From CBDIHP01 sp965279195 (GTDB lineage Bacteria > Planctomycetota > Planctomycetia > Isosphaerales > Isosphaeraceae), in the NCBI GenBank assembly GCA_965279195.1, contig CBDIHP010000043.1, forward strand, positions 186,001 through 250,000: 64,000 nt of DNA, given 5' to 3'. The notes under the pieces are model-generated. The model did no database searches and was not told the DNA's origin. It saw only the letters and a list, made by a program, of their open reading frames with translations. This document shows, one piece after another, positions 1-7,499 of this stretch (positions are counted from its first letter, which is position 1; each line of letters starts with the position of its first letter). The position numbers were made by a program, and so were the translations under genes.

Positions 1-537
1 CTTCGGCAGGTAGACGGCATACGGCTGGACCGAGCCGTCGACCTTCGACACATACCCCCGCACCGTGCCCGTCGGGGCCGTGGTCCAGGGCGACTTGCCG
101 TCGGCGAGGAGCTTGAGCCGTTCCTGCCCCTTCGCCAGGGTCTTGAGGGCGGCGGCGGGGTCGGACTTGCTGTAGAACTCCTCGTGGCGGAGGAGCCAGA
201 CGGCCGCCTTGTGCAGGACGGCGACGTCGGCCGCGAGGTCACGCGAGAGCGGATCGTCGCCCGGCCGGGCGGTCTTCAATCCCGCGAGGGCCTTGCCGAG
301 CGATTCGGTCTCGGCCTGGATCTTCGCCAGTTGCTCGGCCGTCGGGGCGACCTTCGCCGGCGGGTCGTATTGCGAGCCCTTGGTCTTGGCGGCGGCCTTC
401 GCTTTCGGGGCGTCTTGCGCCTCGATCGTCGAGGCCAGGCCGACGACCGCCAGCCCGACGGTCAGGGTCCAGAGGAGCGGTCGTCGCGACCTCGCTCGTT
501 GGGTTCGCAAGGGTGCGGTTGAGGTCGCGATGCGCAT
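1..537 (-). CDS. Secreted hydrolase, N-terminal part (runs off the window)
   Basis: Open frame of 179 codons from an ATG at 537 to the first base of the window, so only the N-terminus is visible. Residues 1-40 hold basic residues, a hydrophobic stretch (LLWTLTVGLAVVGLAS) and an Ala cleavage region before QDAPK, consistent with a signal peptide. A Lys/Ala-rich linker and a helical region follow. The visible end (VRGYVSKVDGSVQPYAVYLP) resembles the entry into the alpha/beta-hydrolase domain of planctomycete secreted prolyl-oligopeptidase or esterase-like proteins. The catalytic residues are outside the window, so the enzyme class is inferred. It lies 86 bp downstream of the poly-gamma-glutamate hydrolase-like gene on the same strand and may be the last gene of that operon. 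Confidence 0.6.
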   Translation of the reverse strand, partial: MRIATSTAPLRTQRARSRRPLLWTLTVGLAVVGLASTIEAQDAPKAKAAAKTKGSQYDPPAKVAPTAEQLAKIQAETESLGKALAGLKTARPGDDPLSRDLAADVAVLHKAAVWLLRHEEFYSKSDPAAALKTLAKGQERLKLLADGKSPWTTAPTGTVRGYVSKVDGSVQPYAVYLPK

Positions 538-623
538 GCGTCTGGTCTCCCCGGTCGGAACGGCGGACGTCTCCCTCGCCCGATTGTAACCCGGCGGGGG
601 TCCGCCACAACGCGGGGTCGCGA

Positions 624-1580
624 TCAGCGGGGCGGGCGTTTCGCGAAGAACGCGGCCACGGTGTCGGCGATGAGCATGCCGTGCTCGCGTCTGGCGACCG
701 AGCCCTGCTCGATCTGGATCCCGCCGGTCGGGCAGTAGCGGTTCACGATGTTCCGGGGGCCGTCTCCGTTGAGGCCGTCGTTCGCGCCGGCGACCTTCAC
801 GGTCACGCTCGGCGGCAGGACCTTCTCCAGCTCGGCCTTGAGTTCTCCCCGCAACTCCTTCGGGGCGCTCCCGCCCAGGAGCAATCCGGGGTTCTCCATC
901 CCGTGGAACGAGACGGCGTGGGCGTACTTGCGATTGCCGACCTTCCCCAGGCCGGGGAATGCGACCTCCGAGAAGTCGGCCGAGGTGATATGCCAGCGCA
1001 AGAACGTGCTGGGGCCTTTCTTCGACGGCGGGAACTTGAACCCCCGCGCGACCCAGACCGACGCCCGACCCGCCCCGAGCGTCTCGCGGACCCGCAACGC
1101 CTGCTCATCCGTGTGCCGCTCGATGTCGCCCCCGTGCGGCGCGAGCAGGAGCAGGTGGGCCTGCGTGCCGTCGTCGTGGATCCGCTCGATGAACTCGCCC
1201 CGGGCCTGGGCCTCGCGGTCGGTCAGCTTCGGATGCGGGCCGAACGGCTCGGCCTTCGCCTCGAAGGCGTCGGGGGCGCCGATGCGGTCGCGCCCGGTCT
1301 TGCCGATGCGGATGTCGGGGGCATCCGCCCTCGTCTCGGGCCCGATGACCTCGATGGTGTAGAGCGCGGTGATGCCGTCGTGGGTGAGGCGGATCTGCTG
1401 GCCGGGCTTCCAGCCTTTCGCCTTCAAGGTGGCCTCGGTGACTCCGCAGTGCTCACGGGTCCGGATCAGGCTGGTTTGCGACCGCAACGCCTGGCCGACC
1501 TTGACCTCCTCGGCCAGGGCGGTGGACGCCAGCGCCAGGGTCGCGAAGGCCACGCGGAGGAGGAGCATATTCGGATCCAT
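624..1580 (-). CDS. Poly-gamma-glutamate hydrolase family protein
   Basis: 318 aa with a short signal peptide (MLLLRVAFATLALASTALA). The core resembles the poly-gamma-glutamate hydrolase family (PF05908-type zinc peptidases first seen in phages that cut gamma-glutamyl capsules): an APHGGDIE zinc-type motif near residue 150, a LRWHITS strand, HAVSFHG near residue 225, and a C-terminal NIVNRYCPTGGIQIEQ segment. It lies 15 bp downstream of pxpC in the same direction, so co-transcription with the 5-oxoprolinase genes is likely. That suggests extracellular gamma-glutamyl polymer breakdown feeding glutamate or pyroglutamate use, which is inference from context. ATG at 1568 is an alternative start. 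Confidence 0.75.
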   Translation of the reverse strand: MDPNMLLLRVAFATLALASTALAEEVKVGQALRSQTSLIRTREHCGVTEATLKAKGWKPGQQIRLTHDGITALYTIEVIGPETRADAPDIRIGKTGRDRIGAPDAFEAKAEPFGPHPKLTDREAQARGEFIERIHDDGTQAHLLLLAPHGGDIERHTDEQALRVRETLGAGRASVWVARGFKFPPSKKGPSTFLRWHITSADFSEVAFPGLGKVGNRKYAHAVSFHGMENPGLLLGGSAPKELRGELKAELEKVLPPSVTVKVAGANDGLNGDGPRNIVNRYCPTGGIQIEQGSVARREHGMLIADTVAAFFAKRPPR

Positions 1581-1595
1581 GGAGATCGCTCGTGT

Positions 1596-2507
1596 TCAAA
1601 AGGCGACGGCGGCGAGCCGGACGATCCGGAGCCAGGCGTCGATGTCGGCCCGCCGGGCGCGGTCGATCATGCGGGCGTCTTCGAGGCCGATCCGCTGGAA
1701 ACGGAGCGTGTCGCCCGGCCGGGCCTGGCCGATGCGGTCGAGGTCGGCGGAGATGACGTGGGCGACGTGGGGGTATCCCCCCATCGTGCCGCCCGCGACG
1801 CCCAGGAGGATCGGACGGCCGCCGGCGACCTGGATCGCGCCCGGGGCGACCGGAGCGGAGAGCCGGGTTGGGTTCGTTTCGACGGAAACCGGGGGGCCGT
1901 CGAGCCGCAGCCCCATGCGGTCGGACGAGCCCGAGACCCGGTAATCATGACGGTCGAGCAGCCGGGCGGATCCGTCGGGGCCGTCGATGACGCGGATCGG
2001 GCCGGCGTTCGGGTCGGGCCGGTGGCCGTGTTCCAGGTGCGCGCCGGGGATTTCGATGGGGTCGGCGTCCAGCCGGGTGCCGGCCTCGAGGCGGGCCTCG
2101 GACGACCGGCTCCCCAAGATCGGATCGACCTGCCAGCCGCCCCGGACGGCCAGGTAGAGCCTGGCACCGGCCGAGGCCCCGCCGATCTGGAGCCACTCGC
2201 CGCGCCTCATCCGGAAGGACAGGGGGGCGCGGAGGTCGCGGACGTCTCCGCCCGGCGAGACGATCCGCGCGGGCATCTCGGCGCCGACGAGGGCCAGGCT
2301 GAGCGGGCCTTCGGCGTAGAACTCGCCGCCCATCAGCGAGAGTTCGAGCGCGGCGGAGTCCGGCGGGTTGCCGAGCAGGGCGTTGGCGAGGTCGAATGAG
2401 AGGCGGTCGAACGCGCCGCCGACCGGCACGCCGCGGTCCCGCCAGCCTGGCCGGCCGCGGTCCTGCACCGTGGTGAACGCTCCCGCTCGAACGACCACCA
2501 GTGCCAT
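1596..2507 (-). CDS. pxpC: 5-oxoprolinase subunit C (biotin-dependent carboxyltransferase family)
   Basis: 303 aa, full length for PxpC/KipA-type proteins (UPF0271 partner, PF02626). N-terminal TTVQDRGRPGWRDRGVPVGG and C-terminal GVAGGTMGGYPHVAHVISADLDRIGQ are the family hallmarks. In bacteria PxpC works with PxpA and PxpB in ATP-dependent opening of 5-oxoproline to glutamate. Here its ATG follows the pxpA stop by one base (TAGCATG), so the two are translationally coupled. No pxpB is visible next to them: the gene after pxpC is the poly-gamma-glutamate hydrolase-like gene. PxpB must be encoded elsewhere or be absent. Confidence 0.88.
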   Translation of the reverse strand: MALVVVRAGAFTTVQDRGRPGWRDRGVPVGGAFDRLSFDLANALLGNPPDSAALELSLMGGEFYAEGPLSLALVGAEMPARIVSPGGDVRDLRAPLSFRMRRGEWLQIGGASAGARLYLAVRGGWQVDPILGSRSSEARLEAGTRLDADPIEIPGAHLEHGHRPDPNAGPIRVIDGPDGSARLLDRHDYRVSGSSDRMGLRLDGPPVSVETNPTRLSAPVAPGAIQVAGGRPILLGVAGGTMGGYPHVAHVISADLDRIGQARPGDTLRFQRIGLEDARMIDRARRADIDAWLRIVRLAAVAF

Positions 2508-2508
2508 G

Positions 2509-3204
2509 CTAGACCACGCTCTCGATTCTGATGTGATCCCGGGCCAGGGCCTCGCGGGCCAGGTCGGCCAGCGCGACGGACATCGCGCTGTCGCCGTGGA
2601 TGCAGAGGGTCTCGATCCCCTCGCGGACCAGCCGGCCGATCTGCTCGATGATCTCGGGCGGGGATTCGAGCACCGCCCCCGGCACGGTCCGAGGCAGCAA
2701 CCGGCCGTCGGGCCCGTAGCGGCGGTCGACGAAACCTTCCCGGATCATCCGCACCCCCCGGCCGCCGGCGACCGCGGCGAGGATTGATCCCGGCTGCCCC
2801 AGCACCGGCAGCTTGAGGATCTCCGCCGCCTGCACGACCCCCAGCGCGACCGCCTCCTCCGCCTGGGCCTGATTGTAGAGCGCACCGTGCGGTTTGAGGA
2901 ACCGGATGATCGCCCCGATCGGTCCAAGTAGTTGACACAGCGAGCCGACCTGACCGACGATCAGCTCGCGGGTCTCCTCTGTGGTGATCGGGCGTGGCGT
3001 CCGGCCGAAGTTCTCTCGGTCGGGGTAACCCGGGTGGGCCCCGATGGCCACGCCGCGTTCCAGGGCTTCCCGGGCGGTGGCGAGGATGGCGTCGGGGTCG
3101 CCCGCGTGGGCGCCGCAGCTCAGGCTGGCGGAGGTGACCCGTCCGAGGAGAACGATATCCCAGGCACAGCCCTCGCCGAGGTCGGCGTTCAGGTCGATCG
3201 GCAT
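2509..3204 (-). CDS. pxpA: 5-oxoprolinase subunit A (LamB/YcsF family)
   Basis: 231 aa with the family signatures DLNADLGEG at the N-terminus, SLSCGAHAGDP near residue 30, GAHPGYPDRENFGR near 56, VRFLKPHGALYN-type motif (IRFLKPHGALYN) near 105, EGFVDRRYGPDGRLLPR near 155 and CIHGDS near 210. It is cytosolic and acts with PxpC (next gene) and PxpB in hydrolysis of 5-oxoproline to glutamate. It is slightly shorter than the usual 240-255 aa but all motifs are present. It is the first gene of the probable minus-strand operon pxpA-pxpC-hydrolase-secreted hydrolase. Its start is about 240 bp from the divergent prenyl synthase start. Confidence 0.9.
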   Translation of the reverse strand: MPIDLNADLGEGCAWDIVLLGRVTSASLSCGAHAGDPDAILATAREALERGVAIGAHPGYPDRENFGRTPRPITTEETRELIVGQVGSLCQLLGPIGAIIRFLKPHGALYNQAQAEEAVALGVVQAAEILKLPVLGQPGSILAAVAGGRGVRMIREGFVDRRYGPDGRLLPRTVPGAVLESPPEIIEQIGRLVREGIETLCIHGDSAMSVALADLAREALARDHIRIESVV

Positions 3205-3446
3205 GAACGTGCGTCCCCTTGCCGGCCTTCGAGCACCCTTCTGGAGCGTAACTCGTTGGCGTCGTAGCGCCTAGGTTCCAGTGAGTGCTCCCGGTGGGGC
3301 CGGAAAAAAGATGCTCGCCGGGTGTTTACAATGGGTGTGAGCCGCGTCGGAATGAACGATTCGACCGTTTTTTCGCCCCGGCCCGCCGACATGACGACCT
3401 GCGCACACCCCAAGGTGCGCCCTACCGCCGACGGCGAGGACCGAAC

Positions 3447-4607
3447 GTGTTGAAAGCCGCCCACGACACCCCGGCCATGTCGCCCGAACGCCTTTCCCCG
3501 CCGCAAGATCGGAACCGGATTGATGACGATCTGGAGGCCTTCCTCGCCGCCAACGGCCGACGGTTCGCCGCCAACCCGCACGTCCGGCCCCTGTTCCAGA
3601 AGCTGTCGGATTTCGTCCTCCGGGGCGGCAAGCGCCTGCGGCCCCGGCTGACCCTGGCGAGCTACCGGATCCTCTCCGGCGGCCGCGAGGTCCCCGAGCC
3701 CGCCTGGCAGGTCGCGGCCAGCCTCGAAGTCTTCCACGCGTTCATGCTGGTGCACGACGACCTGATCGACGAGAGCGTCCTCAGGCGCGAGTGGCCGACC
3801 TTGCACGAACAGGTCCGACGCGAGTCCGTCCTGCCGCAGTCTCGGGCGGCCCGCAAGCGGGGCTACGACCTCGGCATCATCGCGGGCGACCTCCTCTGTT
3901 CGCTGGGGATGCAGATGGTGAGCCTGGCCGGCCTGGAGGGCGAGGCCCTCGGCCGCGTCCACCAGTTGATCTCCGAAATGCTCCTCGAGACCGGCCTCGG
4001 CGAGGCGCTCGACGTCCTCTACGACGATTGCCCGCTGGCGATGCTCACCGAGGATCAGATCGTCGAGGTGTATCTCCGGAAGACCGCCCGCTACAGCGTC
4101 TCCGGCCCCCTGGTCCTGGGGGCGATCCTCGCCGGAGCATCGGACGAGGTCATCGAGGCCCTCGACCGGTTCGGCGACCTGCTCGGTTTCGGCTATCAGG
4201 TGCGGAACGACCTCGAAGCCCTCGACGCCGACCCCGAGACGGGCGACCACTCCGACCTCGACGGCGGCAAGCGGACGTTCGTCCTCTGGACCGCCTACAA
4301 CCTGCTCCCCGAATCCCGCCGCCGCCGGCTCGACGCCGCATTGCGGGCCCCGGTGAGCGCCGCGCGTCGGGCCTTGCTCCTGGATTTGATCCGCGAGTCC
4401 GGGGCCATCGAGGTCTGCCGCGCCCGGCTTGTTTCTCTCCAGCACGAGGCCGTCGCCGTCCTCCGCGAGTCGGGCCTCAGCTCGCTCGAACGCCGGCAGT
4501 TCGTGGCACTCACGGAGTTGTTCCAGATCCGCCTGTCGTCCGTGCCCGAGCACGCCCCGGCGAGCCTCAACGTGCTGCCGATCGAAGCGGCCGTGAACCT
4601 CGCCTGA
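3447..4607 (+). CDS. crtE: Polyprenyl synthetase (geranylgeranyl diphosphate synthase-like)
   Basis: About 386 aa from the chosen GTG (GAGG lies just upstream). ATG at 3477 is an alternative, and the frame is open upstream to 3285 but that part does not look coding. Trans-isoprenyl diphosphate synthase features: RGGKRLRP substrate-binding motif, first Asp-rich motif VHDDLID, DLLCSLGMQM helix, then GYQVRNDLEALD in place of the second Asp-rich motif and SDLDGGKRT. The first Asp of the second motif is Asn here. It precedes phytoene desaturase and phytoene synthase on the same strand, so it probably supplies GGPP for C40 carotenoids. Chain length cannot be read from sequence alone. Confidence 0.85.
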   Translation: MLKAAHDTPAMSPERLSPPQDRNRIDDDLEAFLAANGRRFAANPHVRPLFQKLSDFVLRGGKRLRPRLTLASYRILSGGREVPEPAWQVAASLEVFHAFMLVHDDLIDESVLRREWPTLHEQVRRESVLPQSRAARKRGYDLGIIAGDLLCSLGMQMVSLAGLEGEALGRVHQLISEMLLETGLGEALDVLYDDCPLAMLTEDQIVEVYLRKTARYSVSGPLVLGAILAGASDEVIEALDRFGDLLGFGYQVRNDLEALDADPETGDHSDLDGGKRTFVLWTAYNLLPESRRRRLDAALRAPVSAARRALLLDLIRESGAIEVCRARLVSLQHEAVAVLRESGLSSLERRQFVALTELFQIRLSSVPEHAPASLNVLPIEAAVNLA

Positions 4608-4608
4608 G

Positions 4609-4753
4609 CCCGGAGTGCGGAAGCTCGCTTCCGCTGTGTTCTCGCGGAGCTTGCTCCGCGTGCGGGATCGAAGCTTGCTCGTGTGAACTGATGTTGATTC
4701 CCGGGAGCAAGCTCCCGCCGGGCAGGAGCGGGAGCGAGCTTCCGCACTCCGGG
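4609..4753. repeat. Dispersed palindromic intergenic repeat, copy 1
   Basis: The gap between the prenyl synthase stop and the phytoene desaturase start is almost filled by one inverted-repeat element. Its left end starts CCCGGAGTGCGGAAGCTCGC and its right end is GCGAGCTTCCGCACTCCGGG. Inside are further hairpins built on GGAGCTTGCTCC and GGGAGCAAGCTCCC. A related element occupies 16177-16354. It carries no ORF of its own. It could fold as a strong RNA hairpin between crtE and crtI and affect read-through or mRNA stability. Confidence 0.8.
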
Positions 4754-4779
4754 TGGTCCTGTATCCGAGCCCAAGACCC

Positions 4780-6327
4780 ATGTCCATCGCCGAACGTCCG
4801 CCGTCGAACGCACGCCCCAGGGGCTATGAGGCCACCAAGCGGAGCCCGGCCGAGCCCGGGTCGCGCGGGAAGGCGGTGGTGATCGGCAGCGGCTTCGGCG
4901 GCATCGCGGCGGCCATCCGGCTCCAGGCGAAAGGGTACAGCACGACCCTCCTGGAGATGCGCGACAAGCCGGGCGGCCGGGCGTACGTGTATGAGGATCA
5001 GGGTTTCGTCTTCGACGCCGGGCCCACGATCGTCACCGTTCCGTTCGTCCTGCACGAGCTGGCCGAGATCGCCGGCAAGTCGCTCGATGATTATGTGAAG
5101 ATCGTCCCCTGCGACCCGTACTACCGCATCTACTTCGACGACGGCCGGCAGTTCGACTACCGGGGCGAGCAGAACGCCCTCGAAGCCGAGATCGCCAAGT
5201 TCAACCCGGAGGACGTCGAGGGGTACAGGGCGTTCCTGGATTACAGCCGCAACGTCTTTGACCGGGCGTTCACCGACCTGGCCGACCACTCGTTCCACTC
5301 GATCTGGGAGATGGTCAAGGTCGCGCCGGATCTCATCAAGCTCCGGGCCGAGCAGTCGGTCTACAAGCGGGTGTCCTCATTCATCAAGGACCCCGCGCTC
5401 CGGCAGGTCTTCTCGTTCGAGCCGCTGCTGATCGGCGGCAATCCGCTGCGGTCGTCGTCGATCTACTCGATGATTCACTACCTGGAGAAGACCTGGGGCG
5501 TCCACTTCGCCATGGGCGGCACCGGGGCCCTGGTGAAGGGACTCATCCGGATCTTTGAGGAGATCGGCGGGACGCTCAAGCTGGACTGCCGCGTGGACGA
5601 GATCGAGGTCGAGGACGGTCGGGTCAAGGCCGTGCGGGCGGCCGACGGCGAGCGGTTCGCCGCCGACGTGGTCGTGTCCAACGGCGACGTGGCCAACACC
5701 TACCGCAAGCTCATCAAGCCCGAGCACCGCCGCAAGTGGACCGACACCCGCCTGGAGCGGATGCGGTACGCCATGTCGCTGTTCGTGATCTACTTCGGCA
5801 CCGACCGCACGTACGACCACCTGCCTCACCATTCGATCATCCTCGGGCCTCGTTTTCAGGGGCTCCTGGGGGACATCTTCGACAAGAAGGTCGTGGCGGA
5901 GGACTTCTCGCTCTACCTCCACGCCCCGACCCGGACCGACCCGAGCCTGGCCCCCCCGGGCTGCGAGTGCTTCTACGTGCTCAGCCCCGTGCCGCACCTC
6001 GGCGGCGGGCAGGACTGGGACGCGATCAAGGACGAGTACTGCGACCGGATCCTCGCCTCGATGGAGAAGCCGCACCTCGTTCCGGACCTCCGGAAACACC
6101 TGGTCACGAAGCGGATCTTCACGCCGAAGAACTTCGAGACCGACCTCGACGCCTTCCGGGGCTCGGCGTTCCAGTTCGAGCCGGTCTTGACCCAGAGCGC
6201 CTGGTTCCGGCCCCACAACAAGAGCGAGGATGTGAACGGCCTGTTCTTCGTCGGTGCCGGCACGCATCCCGGGGCGGGCCTGCCCGGGGTCATCAGCAGC
6301 GCCAAGGTGCTTGAGAGGTTCCTGTGA
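4780..6327 (+). CDS. crtI: Phytoene desaturase (CrtI family)
   Basis: 515 aa. N-terminal dinucleotide-binding motif GSGFGGIAAAIRLQAKG (about residue 36), GGRAY and FDAGPTIVT near the flavin, and the C-terminal CrtI signature GAGTHPGAGLPGVISSAKV. The length fits CrtI/CrtN-type FAD desaturases (about 490-520 aa) that convert phytoene to neurosporene or lycopene at the membrane. The start at 4780 was chosen because the ATG precedes the conserved region with a normal N-terminal tail; the frame is open to 4753. Its stop overlaps the phytoene synthase start (GTGA), so the pair is translationally coupled. Number of desaturation steps and whether the product is C30 or C40 are not decidable here. Confidence 0.93.
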   Translation: MSIAERPPSNARPRGYEATKRSPAEPGSRGKAVVIGSGFGGIAAAIRLQAKGYSTTLLEMRDKPGGRAYVYEDQGFVFDAGPTIVTVPFVLHELAEIAGKSLDDYVKIVPCDPYYRIYFDDGRQFDYRGEQNALEAEIAKFNPEDVEGYRAFLDYSRNVFDRAFTDLADHSFHSIWEMVKVAPDLIKLRAEQSVYKRVSSFIKDPALRQVFSFEPLLIGGNPLRSSSIYSMIHYLEKTWGVHFAMGGTGALVKGLIRIFEEIGGTLKLDCRVDEIEVEDGRVKAVRAADGERFAADVVVSNGDVANTYRKLIKPEHRRKWTDTRLERMRYAMSLFVIYFGTDRTYDHLPHHSIILGPRFQGLLGDIFDKKVVAEDFSLYLHAPTRTDPSLAPPGCECFYVLSPVPHLGGGQDWDAIKDEYCDRILASMEKPHLVPDLRKHLVTKRIFTPKNFETDLDAFRGSAFQFEPVLTQSAWFRPHNKSEDVNGLFFVGAGTHPGAGLPGVISSAKVLERFL

Positions 6328-7235
6328 CCCCGACGGCGGCGAGGTCGGCCCCCGACGTGCCGGCCTCGGCCCGGGGGGCGAGGGTCTGCCGGCGGATCAC
6401 GAAGGAATACGCCAAGACCTTCTACTTCGCCTCCGCCTGCCTGCCTCGCGAGGTCCGCGCCCACGCCTACGCGGTCTATGGATTCTGCCGCTGGGCGGAC
6501 AACGGGGTCGACGACGCCAGGGATCGCGAGGATGCCGCGCGTCGGGTCGAGCACGCGCGGTCGATGCTGGAACTGGCTTACGGCGACGGCCCGGCGCCCC
6601 CGGGCCTCCTGGCATTTCGAAGGACGGTCCTGACCCGCGGCATCCCCCGCCGGTTGTTCGACGACCTGCTCGACGGCATGGCGATGGACCTGGACATCGC
6701 CCGGTACGAGGACTTCCCCGCTCTCGACCTTTATTGCTACCGGGTGGCCGGGGTCGTCGGCCTGATGATGACCTACATCTTCGGCTACCGGTCGGAACGC
6801 TGCTTCCCCAACGCCCTGGCGCTGGGCACCGCGATGCAGCTCACGAACATCCTCCGGGACATCCACGAGGACTTGCAGCGAGGGCGGATCTACCTGCCGC
6901 GCGACGAGATGGCGAGGTTCGGGGTCGACGAGGCTCAGCTTTCCCGGGGGCAAGTCGACGGGAATTTCCGCGATTTCATGAGGTTCCAGATCGACAGGGC
7001 CCGGCGGTATTACCGGACGGCCGACGCGGGGATCCCCGACCTGATCGGCGCATCGAGTCGCCTGACGGTGAGGGTGATGGGGACGCTCTACGGGGGGATC
7101 CTGGACGAGATCGAAGCCCTGGATTATCAGATCTTTCCGACGAGGGCGAGGGTGTCGACGGCACGGAAGTTGATGCTCCTGGGGCGGTGTCAGCTCGCCG
7201 AGGCGGGTGACTCTGTCCGAAGGAGCTGGTTCTGA
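6324..7235 (+). CDS. crtB: Phytoene/squalene synthase family protein
   Basis: 303 aa, typical length for CrtB. GTG start overlaps the crtI stop by 4 bp. Motifs: KTFYFASACLP near residue 30, AYAVYGFCRWADNGVDD (first Asp-rich region) near 50, YCYRVAGVVGLMM near 135, and QLTNILRDIHEDLQRGRIYLP (second region) near 175. The usual DDxxD of the first region reads DNGVDD here, an Asp-to-Asn difference. The expected role is condensation of two GGPP to phytoene. Context with crtI and the prenyl synthase supports carotenoid rather than hopanoid synthesis, although the squalene-synthase branch of the family looks similar. Confidence 0.9.
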   Translation: MTPTAARSAPDVPASARGARVCRRITKEYAKTFYFASACLPREVRAHAYAVYGFCRWADNGVDDARDREDAARRVEHARSMLELAYGDGPAPPGLLAFRRTVLTRGIPRRLFDDLLDGMAMDLDIARYEDFPALDLYCYRVAGVVGLMMTYIFGYRSERCFPNALALGTAMQLTNILRDIHEDLQRGRIYLPRDEMARFGVDEAQLSRGQVDGNFRDFMRFQIDRARRYYRTADAGIPDLIGASSRLTVRVMGTLYGGILDEIEALDYQIFPTRARVSTARKLMLLGRCQLAEAGDSVRRSWF

Positions 7236-7499
7236 TGGTTACATCGATCGATGGTTGAGAAAAAGGGCGCGCGTGCTGGGTTCCGGTTCGTTTCCGTGGT
7301 CGGGACGCAACGTCTTTCCGGACGATTTCGATCGAAGCGACGAACTTCAACGTAAGATTTCATTGACAGGCGTCGTTCCAGGCGTGATCGTGTCCGGCCC
7401 CGGCCGGGCCCGCACCTGGGTCCCGGCTTCGCCTGCGGAGTCCCCCGCCAGGGACGGCGGGACCGCGTCCGACCATCGTCCGTCCAAAGGGAAGAGCCC

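Noticed and set aside
513..2399. 628-codon open frame on the plus strand
   Set aside because: Antisense to pxpC and the gamma-glutamyl hydrolase-like gene; no family resemblance.
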